Positions 50,070 through 64,000 of a stretch of DNA of 64,000 bases are shown here, one piece after another (the stretch's first letter is position 1; each line of letters opens with the position of its first letter). The notes under the pieces were generated by a model. It was not told where the DNA came from. It searched no databases and saw nothing but the letters and a program-made list of their open reading frames with translations. A program made the position numbers and the translations under genes. This DNA comes from Emiliania huxleyi CCMP1516 (lineage: Eukaryota > Haptophyta > Isochrysidales > Noelaerhabdaceae), in NCBI RefSeq assembly GCF_000372725.1, contig NW_005202428.1, positions 264,653 through 328,652 of the forward strand. The letters run 5' to 3'.

Positions 50070-50831
50070 GTGGCGGCAACTGTGGGGGGCAACGCCGACG
50101 TCGCAACGATGCTGCGGAAAGGGCAGAGCAAGCGTGGGCACGCATTGGTCGGGTTCCATGCTGCAGCCGCGAGCCCCGCGCCGCCGATGAAGAAGCTGCG
50201 GGCCGGCAGTAGCCACGCCGACCCGCCGCTGCGCATTGGGCAAAGCGCGAGCCCAGCAGTTCAGTCAGGCACGCACGCTGCACCCACGACGGCGGCCTCG
50301 GGGCGCGCGCGAACGAACGCGCTTGCGCCGCCGCCACGCCGTCCTTTCCCATCGCCGCCGGACCGCCCTCCCTCCTCCGCGACAGACGCCGCAAACACGG
50401 CGCTTCTCGCCGCCCAAGCAACAGCAGCAACAGTGGCAGCGAATCTTCGCGTCGCTGGTGCACGCGGTGCGGACTCGCCGCAGTCTGGCGGGCGCTCGTC
50501 TCGCCCGGACCAGGCGGCCGAGCAGGCTGTGATCGCGGCCGAGGCGGATGGGCTCGGGCGGGTGCTGCCTGGCGGCGCGCCGGCAAAGGAGCCTGCCGAG
50601 GCGGGGGCGATCGGCGAGGCGGCGGTGCTCGTACCTGCAGTTATGTGGATCGTCCTTCACCAGTGCATAGAGCGGAGGGCAAAACTAAAGGGAGGGATGG
50701 TGCTTCCGTCGGTTTCCATTGAGAAAGATGTTTTGTCCACATACGTCAAACGTCATACCACATCCATCCACGCCAACCAAGAGAATGCAACTCAAGTTTT
50801 GATCGCTCACATTTGGCTGACGTGTTGTTGA
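50070..50831 (+). CDS. Ala/Pro-rich ORF, doubtful gene
   Basis: 253 residues, low complexity up to about residue 190, then a more complex tail (VPAVMWIVLHQCIERRAKLK and SIEKDVLSTYVKRHTTSIHA). No domain recognised. The opposite strand is also open over 50265-50660. May be a real but disordered protein or chance. Confidence 0.3.
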   Translation: MAATVGGNADVATMLRKGQSKRGHALVGFHAAAASPAPPMKKLRAGSSHADPPLRIGQSASPAVQSGTHAAPTTAASGRARTNALAPPPRRPFPSPPDRPPSSATDAANTALLAAQATAATVAANLRVAGARGADSPQSGGRSSRPDQAAEQAVIAAEADGLGRVLPGGAPAKEPAEAGAIGEAAVLVPAVMWIVLHQCIERRAKLKGGMVLPSVSIEKDVLSTYVKRHTTSIHANQENATQVLIAHIWLTCC

Positions 50832-50881
50832 GTATCAGAGTATGATTCCTGTCTGCAGGTCTATTCACACCTCACGCGATC

Positions 50882-50990
50882 TTCCATGTCCAGACAGCGT
50901 CCAGACAGCGTCCAGACAGCGTCCAGACAGTGTCCAGAGCTCCAGACAGCGTCCAGACAGCAAAATCGGAGCGTCTAGACAGCTATTCAG
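50882..50990. repeat. CCAGACAGCGT tandem array
   Basis: About seven 12 bp units (TCCAGACAGCG) with one AGCTCCAGACAG variant. It lies in a gene-free stretch 50832-51112 and resembles the simple fillers seen inside introns elsewhere in the window. Confidence 0.75.
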
Positions 50991-51112
50991 ACAGTACTAG
51001 CACTTGAGTGTCACAGCTGATTGAAGTAAAGGGGGATGATGCAGCTGCCTGCCAGAGCAGAAAGATTCCTGAATTCTCTCCACTACAAAAAAAGTCCAGT
51101 GCGGAACCGAGA

Positions 51113-51264
51113 TAAGGTAAGGTAAGGTAAGGTAAACGTCTCCACACACACAAAGTGGTGGGGCAAGGGGGGGCGACCCTCGCATCTCCACGCCCGGGAC
51201 ACGGGCAGGAGCCCCACGGCATTCAAAGTGCAAGCACCGGCCCGGTGCCGTGGGTGAGCAACCT
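51113..51264 (+). mobile_element. (CA)n-TTACC element, copy without microsatellite
   Basis: Begins with four GGTAA units, then AAACGTCTCCACACACAC, GTGGTGGGGCAAGGGGG, CTCGCATCTCCACG, CAGGAGCCCCACGGCATT, ending GTGGGTGAGCAAC without the TG tract of the other copies. 51265-51437 holds no recognised feature. Confidence 0.8.
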
Positions 51265-51437
51265 GCACCCCACTCCTACTCCTATAACACAACCCCCACA
51301 GCGTGGTCGTCTACGTGTTCAGAAACACCAGCGAGGCGAGGGTGAAGGGGTAAGGGGCTGTGTGGGGCTATCTGTGACCATCTAGCCTGGGGGGTAGCAG
51401 GAGGGGGGGGCAGAGGGTAAGATATGGGTGAGGCCAG

Positions 51438-56517
<5,080 letters not shown>

Positions 56518-56595
56518 TATCAACGCGCTCAGAGCTAGCGACTGGGTTCGGGCTCCGAGATGTGAGGGTTACGCATAGGGTCCTCAATCAACGGT

Positions 56596-57522
56596 ATGGC
56601 GGGTGGAGTGCTCCCTATGCCGCGGCGCCCCTGTCGGTTCGGAGACGCCCGGCGGCCGCGCGCTTGGTGCCGACGTCGACCAGCTGCTCTCGCGGCGCCG
56701 AGGCGTGCCGCTTCGGTCACGTCACGCGCGCTGCGAGGTGTCTTTTGGCATGTGCGCGCTTGGCATAGACGCCAGGAAGCTCGCCTTCCTTGCCTGCGGC
56801 CGCGGGCGTGCAGGCGGGCACGCCAGACACGCGGCGGATCAAGCTGACCAAGCGCGCGCCCCTAGACGCTGAATACGGATTCATGTACCCCAACCAGCGC
56901 CCGAGAGGGCACGCACTCCACTGTATTCGGCTGCAGTCCGCTGTATTCTCACTGTACTCCCATCCGTTGTCTTCGCGCGGTGCTCTGAATACGCTGCACA
57001 AGACCGTCTTCCCGCCCTCATGCCGGCGTATTCACACGCGTAGGCGCGGGACGGTGCGCACGATGAGCAAGCGCGAGGTGGGCGCCGTTAATTAGTTAAT
57101 TAATTAGTTAATTAGTTAATTAATTAGCAAGCGCGAGGTGGGCGGCGTATGGGCGGCGTAGCGGAGAGGCGGGCCGAGAGGCGGCGGTGGGGGAGGGGCA
57201 GCCGAGAGGCAGCCGAGAGGCAGCCGAGAGGCAGCCGAGAGGCAGCCGAGAGGCAGCCGAGAGGCAGCCGAGAGGCAGCCGAGAGGCAGCCGAGAGGCAG
57301 CCGAGAGGCAGCCGAGAGGCAGCCGAGAGGCAGCCAAGAGGCAGCCGAGAGGCGGTGGCCAGGGAGGACGGCGAGGAGGTTGGGCGGCGCGGGCGTCTCT
57401 TCACACCGTCTCTTCACACCGTCTCTTCACACCGTCTCTTCACACCGCTCTTCAGACCGCCTCTTCACGCCGTCTCTTCACACCGCAGGCGGCAGAGGAG
57501 GACCGGCTGATGGCGACGCTGA
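56596..57522 (+). CDS. Weak multi-exon gene, approximate
   Basis: Coding-like pieces on the plus strand: AGTPDTRRIKLTKRA (56812-56860), a segment after GCGTAG near 57043, and AAEEDRLMATLR ending at a TGA at 57520. Between them are repeat C, an AT-rich TTAATTAG filler, an eleven-base repeat array and the CTCTTCACACC array, all bounded by GC/GT-type and AG-type ends. No family recognised. The pattern of fillers is what argues for a gene; the protein itself is too short to judge. Confidence 0.3.
56865..57042 (+). mobile_element. Repeat C, second copy
   Basis: Same family as 34299-34460: CCTAGACGCTGAATACGGATTC, CCAACCAGCGCCCGAGAG, GTCCGCTGTATTCTCACTG, ACCGTCTTCCCGCCCTCATG. It begins next to GCGCGCCC and ends at GCGTAG|GCGCGGGA, again a GC-AG-like frame with an 5-6 bp border duplication. 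Confidence 0.7.
57082..57127. repeat. TTAATTAG filler between duplicated flanks
   Basis: GAGCAAGCGCGAGGTGGGCG occurs at 57064 and, nearly identical, from 57125; between the copies is a 40 bp run of GTTAATTA/TTAATTAG. The offset is 61 bp. Same design as the intron units at 42982 and 63731. Confidence 0.7.
57191..57356 (+). repeat. 11 bp tandem array CAGCCGAGAGG
   Basis: Fifteen nearly perfect copies of the 11-mer GGCAGCCGAGA, one with A for G. Whether it is exonic or intronic cannot be decided; 11 is not a multiple of three, but all three frames on the plus strand are open. Confidence 0.9.
57395..57490 (+). repeat. Seven-copy array of introner core GTCTCTTCACACC
   Basis: Tandem 13-mers GTCTCTTCACACC (with variants GCTCTTCAGACC and GCCTCTTCACGCC) ending in GCAG|GCGGCAGAGGAGG. 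The 13-mer is exactly the central part of the CTGTGAACAG element, so this is an amplified core of the same family in the position of an intron 3' end. Confidence 0.85.
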
Positions 57523-58066
57523 GGTGACAGTACGGTGGCGATGGACGATGCAGCACGCTCGCCCAGAAACAAAATAAATGAATGGTCAAACTCTGAGACG
57601 AGATGGGATTCTAAGGGACATGTGCCCTGCACTCGCTCGCCCATGCGACCAGCAACAAACTAAAACCTTGGTTCCGCAGCGGTCTCGGGTCTGACAGCTC
57701 GTGCGTGGTCCCAGTGTGGCAGAGGGCTGCGTGCGGGTGCACCACGCTTGTGGCCAAAGCCGAGCGCGTCGACAGAGACGAGAGAGCACAGCACGCGCGA
57801 CAGAGTCTGCACTGACTGGGTTTGAATAAATTTTGTTCTTTCGGCGAGGTGCACGTGTCTCTCGCTCGACGGTAGTAAATTAGTTCGTTAGTTCCCCCGT
57901 CACCTCAATTCCGACGACGACCCCCCCCCCCCCCGTTAGCGTTACAAAATACAATGTCGAGCAGAAGTGCTCATACAGCTTTTTCTGCGTGTGGATCTAC
58001 CTGCTATCATTCTCTCACGACACACACAGCCACACGTGAAAGCATTCAATCATAAAGGTGCGCCCC
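57523..58066. other. Intergenic
   Basis: AATAAA at 57573 follows the TGA at 57520. An AT-rich part at 57820-58060 lies next to the stop of the minus-strand LRR gene. No gene. Confidence 0.4.
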
Positions 58067-60236
58067 TTATATGGTGACTCGGCCGCTCTCGTTCACACGG
58101 CGCACGCCTCGCCCCCACGCGCGCACGAGCGGGTACGACCAGGGAAGCAAGTCCACCTGCGCCACCGCTATCGCGTGCACCGGCTGCGGCCCGTGCTTCG
58201 CCTCGAGTGCATCTAGCAGTGCCGCATGGCCCGCGATACCGATCCGATTGAACATGACCTGCACGCGACACCTCTGACCCGCGGCCGGGAGGGCAGCCGC
58301 GAGTGCCATCGCGCCCTCGTCGCCCACGTCGCACCGCTCCAAGACCAACGCATGCGACGGCTTCCCCGTCGACAGAGCCGCAGCTAGCGCCACGGCCCCC
58401 TCGTCGCCAATAGGCGTGGCAACGACGCTGAGCATCTGCAGCGTCGGCGCCACGCCGCGATGGAACACGCCGCAGAGCGAGCCGACGCCGCGCGCGCCGA
58501 AGCGGCTTGCATTAAGGAAGAGAGTCTCAAGCGCCGGGAGCGCGCCGTCCTCGAGGCCCGCCGCAAGCTCCGCCACGCCCTCGTCGTCGAGGCGTGTCCC
58601 AACTAAGCCGAGGGCCCGGAGGCTCTCGCAATGGTTTAGCGCCTCCGCCAGCAGCGCCGGGCTAGTCCACGCGTCGCCACGCACGAGCGGCAGACCCATG
58701 TAGTTGAGCTTCTCGACCGTGCCCAGCACCGCCTTCGCCGTCTTTTCGTAGAGCGCGAGCACGGCCGCCGAGTCGGCGCCGTTGGTGAAGCGGCAAGCGG
58801 CGAGCAGCGTCGCCATGCGCTCCGGAGTCGCGGGGAGCCGCCGCTGAGCGCCGCCGTGGTCGCTGGCAACGTCGATGACGAGCTTCCACTTGGCAAAGCC
58901 CAGCGAGGCGGGCTTTGCGCCTAGCTCTGCGGAGCAGCGCTCGAATGTCGTCCAGCCGCGAGTGTCGTAGGTCCGGCTCCGGTCAAAGCCGGCGGGCAGC
59001 TCGTCCGGCAGCTGCGTGAGTAGCACGACCGTGATCGAGGCGTGCGCGTACCAGAGGTCCTAACGCGGAATGTAAAGCCAACGTTCTCATGAGAGCGGTG
59101 CATGTCGTGGCGCTATCAGGGGCTGGGAAAGGGGCTGGCGTGTGCTCACCATCGTGTTCTCCAGCATGCGACCGAAGGCGGCCTTCTCCTCGCCCGACCG
59201 GCTCGCCTCATACGCGCGCCGCTGGGCAAACAGCGCCGGGTCCTTCTGGTAGCCCGAGCTCCAGTCCAGAAACACGCCCTGCGCGAGCCAGGGAGGGAGT
59301 GGCTGTGAGGAAGGGAGTAATGGTGGGCATGAGGCGCGGGAGGCAGCTCACCATGTCCGAGAAGCCGTACTCGCGGCATGCGCCGAGCAGGCCGCGCCCG
59401 CCGTAGAGACCCCGCAGCTTGCGGTAGAGCAGCTGGAGCTGGCGGCCCTCTCGATCCGGATGCGCCGCCTCGAGCCAGCAGTAGGAGACGGAGACGATGG
59501 GAAGCAGCCCGTCGGGGTTGCGCTTGCGGCCGAAATAGCTCGCGAGCCAGGCGAGAAAGGACGAGGGGGAGGGCTCCTTGCTGAAGCGCTCTATGGCCTC
59601 CCCAAAGCCGGCGACGTCAAAGCCGCGCCTGGCGCCTTGCTCGATCCGCCTCAGCTGAGCAGAGCTCAAGAAGGCCTCCTCTGGCAGGTCTTGCCGCCGC
59701 GGGAGCACGACGCCCCGCTCTGCCAGCGCCATGAGCCAGTTCAGACTGATCAGCCGCACATCTCCCGGCCGGACCTTGTCGCCATCGCCCTCGAGGGCAG
59801 CCCAGATGGAGTCGTGCTCGCGGTAGCGGGCGCCGTCAATGGTGTTCGAGCGCGGCCGCTCGCGAGTGTGAAGGCCGGACTCGGTGCCGGGGGACGTCAG
59901 CTGGCGGTAGGGGAGCTGTGAGGCGCGACAGAGGCTGTAGACGGCGAGGATGAGAGGGTTCCGGAGGAACAGAAGCTCGATCAGAAATGTCGCGAAGAAT
60001 AAGATGGCGATCGGCAGGTCGACGAAGAGCACCATCGGAATCAGATACGGAAGGCGACGCCAGGCGAGGAGGGCGGGAGGCACGCCGACAGCAGCGTCGG
60101 AGCTGCAGAGGCCGAGCGCGATAGCTGGCGAGAATACGAGAACGGCGACCGGAGAGATCATCAAAAAGAATGCTGGCCAGAGCACGAACCCCACGAGGGA
60201 CTCAACGCACGAGCGCAGCAGGCGGGCGGCCGTCAT
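58067..60236 (-). CDS. Membrane protein with LRR (RNI-like) C-terminus, 3 exons
   Basis: Exons 60236-59352, 59278-59150 and 59059-58067; 667 residues, both introns phase 0 (73 and 90 bp, GT-AG). The N-terminus has two hydrophobic segments (ESLVGFVLWPAFFLMISPVA and MVLFVDLPIAILFFATFLIE). The middle has the blocks LLPIVSVSYCWLEAAHPDRE, GVFLDWSSGYQKDPALFAQR and DLWYAHASITVVLLTQLPDE followed by GWTTFERCSAELGA, which I know as a recurrent but uncharacterised protist family. The C-terminal 220 residues contain ribonuclease-inhibitor-type leucine-rich repeats (LRALGLVGTRLDDEGVAELA, ALVLERCDVGDEGAMALAAA). The conserved W, C, D and H residues of the middle domain hint at an enzyme, but no reaction is known to me. 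Confidence 0.75.
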
Positions 60237-60467
60237 GCACAGATTCGATACACAGGCAAAATGAGACACGGCGGAAAAAATCTTCGGTGCAGTTTTTTTT
60301 CTTTCTTTCCTCAAAGATTCTTACATACATAAGATTCTCGAGCTCCTCGTTGCTGCCGCACGCACGACAACAATCCATAGAGCCGTATCCAACCTGCGCT
60401 CACTCAACAGCACTCACCAGCTGTTGTGAACAAATACAACGCTGAGGGGTGGCCCGTCTAAGGTGCC
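60237..60467. other. Promoter-side spacer with introner-like piece
   Basis: T-rich tract at 60292-60310. CTCACCAGCTGTTGTGAACA at 60415-60434 resembles the 3' end of the CTGTGAACAG element. Confidence 0.4.
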
Positions 60468-61142
60468 CGCCACCCATCCATTTTTCTTTGAGGCTGTCGC
60501 TCCGAGATATTAAAGCTCGTCTCGCGCAGCTGCGAGAAGGTGTATTCTGGGCTGCCTCTCACTGCCCGCAGCCGTTCGTCGCGTTCGCCCCCCTTGCGGG
60601 TCTTACAGCACACATGGTACAAAAGAGCAGCGCGGCGCGTCTCGCCGCACAAACACGCATGGAACGGACAGGACAGGGAGAGACAGAGACACAAGACGCC
60701 ACGCCAAAGACAGCTGGCATCCCGGGCACATGGTGTGTGAGTCCTCGAACTCTGCCGGGGACAGCGTCTGGCATCCGGGCGCGACCTCGCTGGCCAACCC
60801 GAGCAGCTCGTCAGCTCGCCGAGCTCGCCGCGGCGACGACGTCCTCCTCCGCGGACGGCCTTCGCGCCGGCCGTGCCGCCCGCCAGCCGAGCAGGGGCCA
60901 GGGCGAAGCGCCGTGGTGGATGGCGACCTCTGAGCGGACCGACGCCTCGAGCAGCAGGATGGCGATCATCCACGGCAGGCCCTCCTGCCACATCGCAAAG
61001 GAGCGCTCGACGGCGTCGCACTGCAGGAGCGCCTGCAACCCGCACCGTGGAGGGCACTGATGAGTTACTGGTTTAGTAAGCACGGGGGAGCGAACGAGAA
61101 TGGCTTCAGGCCTGCATCCCGCTCTGCAGGTCGTTGTACTTT
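60468..61142 (-). repeat. Duplicate of last exon and 3' region of the membrane gene
   Basis: About 675 bp nearly identical to 61161-61862 (offset 693 bp). Apart from single-base changes (for example GCAGGGGCC against GCAGCGGCC) the main difference is a 27 bp segment, TGTAGGGGCCGGGCACGAAC GTGGCGG, present only in the second copy. Its exon (60811-61059) keeps its acceptor and stop. Confidence 0.92.
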
Positions 61143-61160
61143 AGACCAGCGATCGTCCCC

Positions 61161-61862
61161 CGCCACCCATCCATTTTTCTTTGAGGCTGTCGCTCCGAGA
61201 TATTAAAGCTCGTCTCGCGCAGCTGCGAGAAGGTGTATTCTGGGCTGCCTCTCACTGCCCGCAGCCGTTCGTCGCGTTCGCCCCCCTTGCGGGTCTTACA
61301 GCACACATGGTACAAAAGAGCAGCGCGGCGCGTCTCGCCGCACAAACACGCATGGAACGGACAGGACAGGGAGAGACAGAGACACAAGACGCCACGCCAA
61401 AGACAGCTGGCATCCCGGGCACATGGTGTGTGAGTCCTCGAACTCTGCCGGGGACAGCGTCTGGCATCCGGGCGCGACCTCGCTGGCCAACCCGAGCAGC
61501 TCGTCAGCTCGCCGAGCTCGCCGCGGCGACGACGTCCTCCTCCGCGGACGGCCTTCGCGCCGGCCGTGCCGCCCGCCAGCCGAGCAGCGGCCAGGGCGAA
61601 GCGCCGTGGTGGATGGCGACCTCTGAGCGGACCGACGCCTCGAGCAGCAGGATGGCGATGTAGGGGCCGGGCACGAACGTGGCGGTCATCCACGGCAGGC
61701 CCTCCTGCCACATCGCAAAGGAGCGCTCGACGGCGTCGCACTGCAGGAGCGCCTGCAACCCGCACCGTGGAGGGCACTGATGAGTTACTGGTTTAGTAAG
61801 CACGGGGGAGCGAACGAGAATGGCTTCAGGCCTGCATCCCGCTCTGCAGGTCGTTGTACTTT
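61161..61862 (-). repeat. Second copy of the 0.7 kb tandem duplication
   Basis: Contains the functional last exon (61504-61752), the preceding 79 bp intron and 3' flanking sequence. Both copies end at the same word, GCAGGTCGTTGTACTTT. Confidence 0.92.
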
Positions 61863-63733
61863 GTGCCCGCGGCCTGGTCGGCCGCCCACTGGCGCAGGTA
61901 CATCGGGATGTCGTGCGTGAGGAGGAAGGCGAGGTAGAGGCTGATCAGCGGGCAGATGGCGGTGAGGAGCCTCGCCTGTCCAATCTCGCCCGGGTGGTCG
62001 CGCACGGCGATGACCCGCCGCGTGTGCACGGTGATGCCGAGCAGGACGGTGAAGGCGATGCCCCAGAGCCCCTCCTCGTACACGTGGTAGAGCTTGTTGT
62101 CCGTGACTACGCCAAGCCAGCAGGCGACCTGCGCGACGCCGACCGGGTGGCGTCTAGGAAGTGTCTAGGAAGTGTCTGGGGAAGTGTCTGGGAAGTGTCC
62201 TGGAAGTGTATGGGAAGTGTCTGGGAAGTGTCTGGGACCTGCGCGACGCCGACCAGGTAGAAGCACGCCCGCGCCAGCCGCGCGGCAGAGGTGCGCGCGT
62301 GCAGCTCGCTGACGTCGGCGATCGCGCTCACGACGAGGTGGGCGATCGCGAGCTCCATGCCCGTCGCGAGGACGCGGTCGACCAGCTCGCCGCCGAGCAC
62401 GGAGCCGATGTAGCTCGTGTTGAACATGCACGCGTGTGGCCGCACCTGCGCGGACGCGTCTTGGGCGTGTCGGGGGCGCGTCTCGGACAAGGACGCGTCG
62501 TGGACGCGTCGTGGGCGTGTCGAGGACGTGTCGTGTCGTGTCGTGGGCGTGTCCGGGAAGTGTCGTGGGCGTGTCCGGGTCGTGTCGTGGGCGTGTCGAG
62601 GGCGTGTCCCAGCTCCCCGCGCGGCCGCACCTCCCAGTTGACGGGGTAGGAAGTGTCTGGGAAGTGTCCTGGAAGTGTCTGGGAAGTGTCCAAGCACCTC
62701 CCAGTTGACGGGGTAGAGCGCGCGGACGGTCGAGCCGATCAGGTAGGCGGCGGCGCAGAGGAAGCGCTTGCGCTGCGCGCCGTTGAGGGTCGGCAAGTTC
62801 TCCTTGACGGTGAAGAACCACTTGAGCTGCAGCAGCGAGTTGACCAGCAGCGCGGCCCACCACAGCAGCACGACCTGAGTCGTCTCAACTCGCGTCACCA
62901 AGTGTGAGAGCTCGGTGTGGCGTCCGCCCGCCGCAGCAGCACGACCGACTCGTCCGAGCCGTCGAACGCGCCCGGGCGGCGCAGCCCGAGGCGAGAGACG
63001 ACGAGCGGCGCGTAGCCGAGGTTGCGGACGAGCATCGCGCTTGTGGCGGTGCCGAGCGCGGCGCGGACCTGCTCAGTGTCGATGAGGGCGAGTGGGGGCG
63101 AGTGAGTGTGAGTGGAGTGTGAAATGCGTGCCGCGTCCCGGCGCGGACCAGGAAGCGCCCGCGCGCGCGCCGCTCGCGCCGCTCGCGCCACTGGCCGACG
63201 GCGCGCTTGAAGACCTTGCGCACGTTGGCCGGCGCCGAGCGCAGCTTGTGCTTGACCGACTCGCGCTGGACGAAGCTCAGGTTTCGCGGCAGCCGCCCGC
63301 CCGTCGCGTTGACGGCGAGCGTGCGCAGCGTCTTGCCCGCCTGCCGCGTCGTGGCTCATGAGTGAAGGACGAGTCTGAGGGCGGAGGGAGGGGGGGGGCC
63401 CTCCGTCTCGCCCGCCTGCCGCATCTTTGACGCGAGACGGATCGACCCCTTGGACGGCACGCGCGGCAAGCGGCTGTGAAGGTTCTGAGAGATGGACGCG
63501 AGCACGGCCGCCGGCCCGCCGCCGCCCTCCCCCTCAGCGTCGGTCACGTCGGCAGCCTCGTCGACGGCGGCCTGCGCGAGGGCGGCCTCGGCCCGCGCCG
63601 ACTCGGCGAGCTCGTCGCGGATCGTCGCCGCGAGCTGCCGCCCCCACGCCTCGCCGACGGTGAGCGAGACGCCCTGCCGCGTCACTTCGACGCCGTCGCC
63701 GCCGCCACGGGCGAAGCGCTCCCCCTCGAGGCC
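61504..63733 (-). CDS. Multipass membrane protein, 5' end outside window
   Basis: Exons 63733-63416, 63340-63149, 63068-62946, 62874-62698, 62445-62239, 62128-61832 and 61752-61504; 520 residues visible, every intron in phase 0. The N-terminal visible part is soluble (SLTVGEAWGRQLAATIRDEL, SFVQRESVKHKLRSAPANVR). Hydrophobic segments follow: VVLLWWAALLVNSLLQLKWF, FLCAAAYLIGSTVRALYP, MELAIAHLVVSAIADV, ARACFYLVGVAQVACWLGVV, GLWGIAFTVLLGITV, LLTAICPLISLYLAFLLTHD and TATFVPGPYIAILLLEASV. I do not recognise the family. Intron lengths are 75 (GC), 80, 71, 252, 110 (GT) and 79 bp (GC). The 252 bp intron is a 67 bp unit plus a CACGACACG-type array. Confidence 0.7.
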
Positions 63734-64000
63734 CTAACTCATTCGTTCACTCATTCACCAACTACTCCATTCACTAGCCGCGGGCGAGGCGCTCCCCCTC
63801 GAGGCCCTAATTCATTAGTTCACTTTCACCAACTACTTAATTCACTAGCCGCGGGCGAGGCGCTCCCCCTCGAGGCCCTAATTCATTAGTTCACTTTCAC
63901 CAACTACTTAATTCACTAGCCGCGGGCGAGGCGCTCCCCCTCGAGGCCCTAATTCATTAGTTCACTCATTCACCAACTACTTAATTCACTAGCCGCGGGC
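63731..64000 (-). repeat. Tandem 71-73 bp intron units running off the window
   Basis: At least four units with starts at 63731, 63804, 63875 and 63946 (spacing 73, 71, 71). Each has a ~29 bp copy of the exon start (on the minus strand GGCCTCGAGGGGGAGCGCCT CGCCCGCGG) and an AT-rich filler ending GAATTAG or GAGTTAG. It is the intron upstream of the exon at 63733; its donor lies beyond position 64000. Confidence 0.85.

Noticed and set aside
57191-57356. Fifteen-copy 11 bp array as a coding repeat domain
   Set aside because: All three plus frames are open because the unit lacks stops, so openness carries no information, and the neighbouring arrays occupy intron-like positions.

Overview
The window looks like nuclear DNA of a unicellular eukaryotic alga, most likely a haptophyte of the Emiliania/Prymnesium kind. 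It is very GC-rich (except about 35.3-39.9 kb), genes sit on both strands and carry many short introns, more than half of the introns I can resolve start with GC instead of GT, and the encoded families fit (AP2, CXXC, RCC1, GT31, bestrophin, FG-GAP/GCC2-GCC3 proteins). I see no rRNA, tRNA, CRISPR or bacterial-style operon. The species call is inference.

Layout. 0-4.5 kb: 3' end of a HECT-like ligase gene, a repeat with an acidic ORF, and a vWD-like secreted protein gene boxed between two inverted copies of a (CA)n/TTACC element. 4.5-10.3 kb: GT4 glycosyltransferase (-), oxygenase-like gene (+), NHL-type propeller (+), F-box/RCC1 protein (-). 11-14.4 kb: an eleven-exon bestrophin-like channel. 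15.3-20.4 kb: secreted trypsin/FG-GAP protein (-) and a methyltransferase/FDX-ACB fusion (+). 20.9-28.7 kb: two-AP2 factor, telomere-like repeats, Tudor-like exon, duplicated CXXC genes, a broken cysteine-rich secreted gene, a six-pass membrane protein. 29.1-35.2 kb: seven-exon aminotransferase (-), MSS51-like gene (+), DUF2235-like hydrolase (+). 35.2-39.9 kb: gene-poor, AT-richer block of nested palindromic repeats. 40-49.8 kb: two weak ORFs, GT31 glycosyltransferase, PH-domain protein, small mitochondrial-like protein, ankyrin-RING protein, GNAT acetyltransferase. 50-57.5 kb: a large disordered-protein gene (-) and a weak gene (+). 58-64 kb: a membrane/LRR protein gene (-) and a multipass membrane protein gene (-) running off the end, with a tandem copy of its last exon.

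The most striking signal is in the introns. By requiring that conserved protein motifs join in frame, I could place about 35 of them. Most single introns are 67-75 bp. They usually begin with a second copy of the first 5-34 bases of the downstream exon and end in a filler ending AG, so the donor dinucleotide (GC, GT or GA) lies inside the duplicated host sequence. Three kinds of filler are dispersed families found in several unrelated genes: a ~39 bp hairpin element built on CTGTGAACAG, a (CA)n-to-TTACC element, and a ~150 bp element. Other introns are tandem arrays of the whole unit (for example six times 67 bp). This looks like an active introner system that makes introns by long target duplication and then lengthens them in unit steps.
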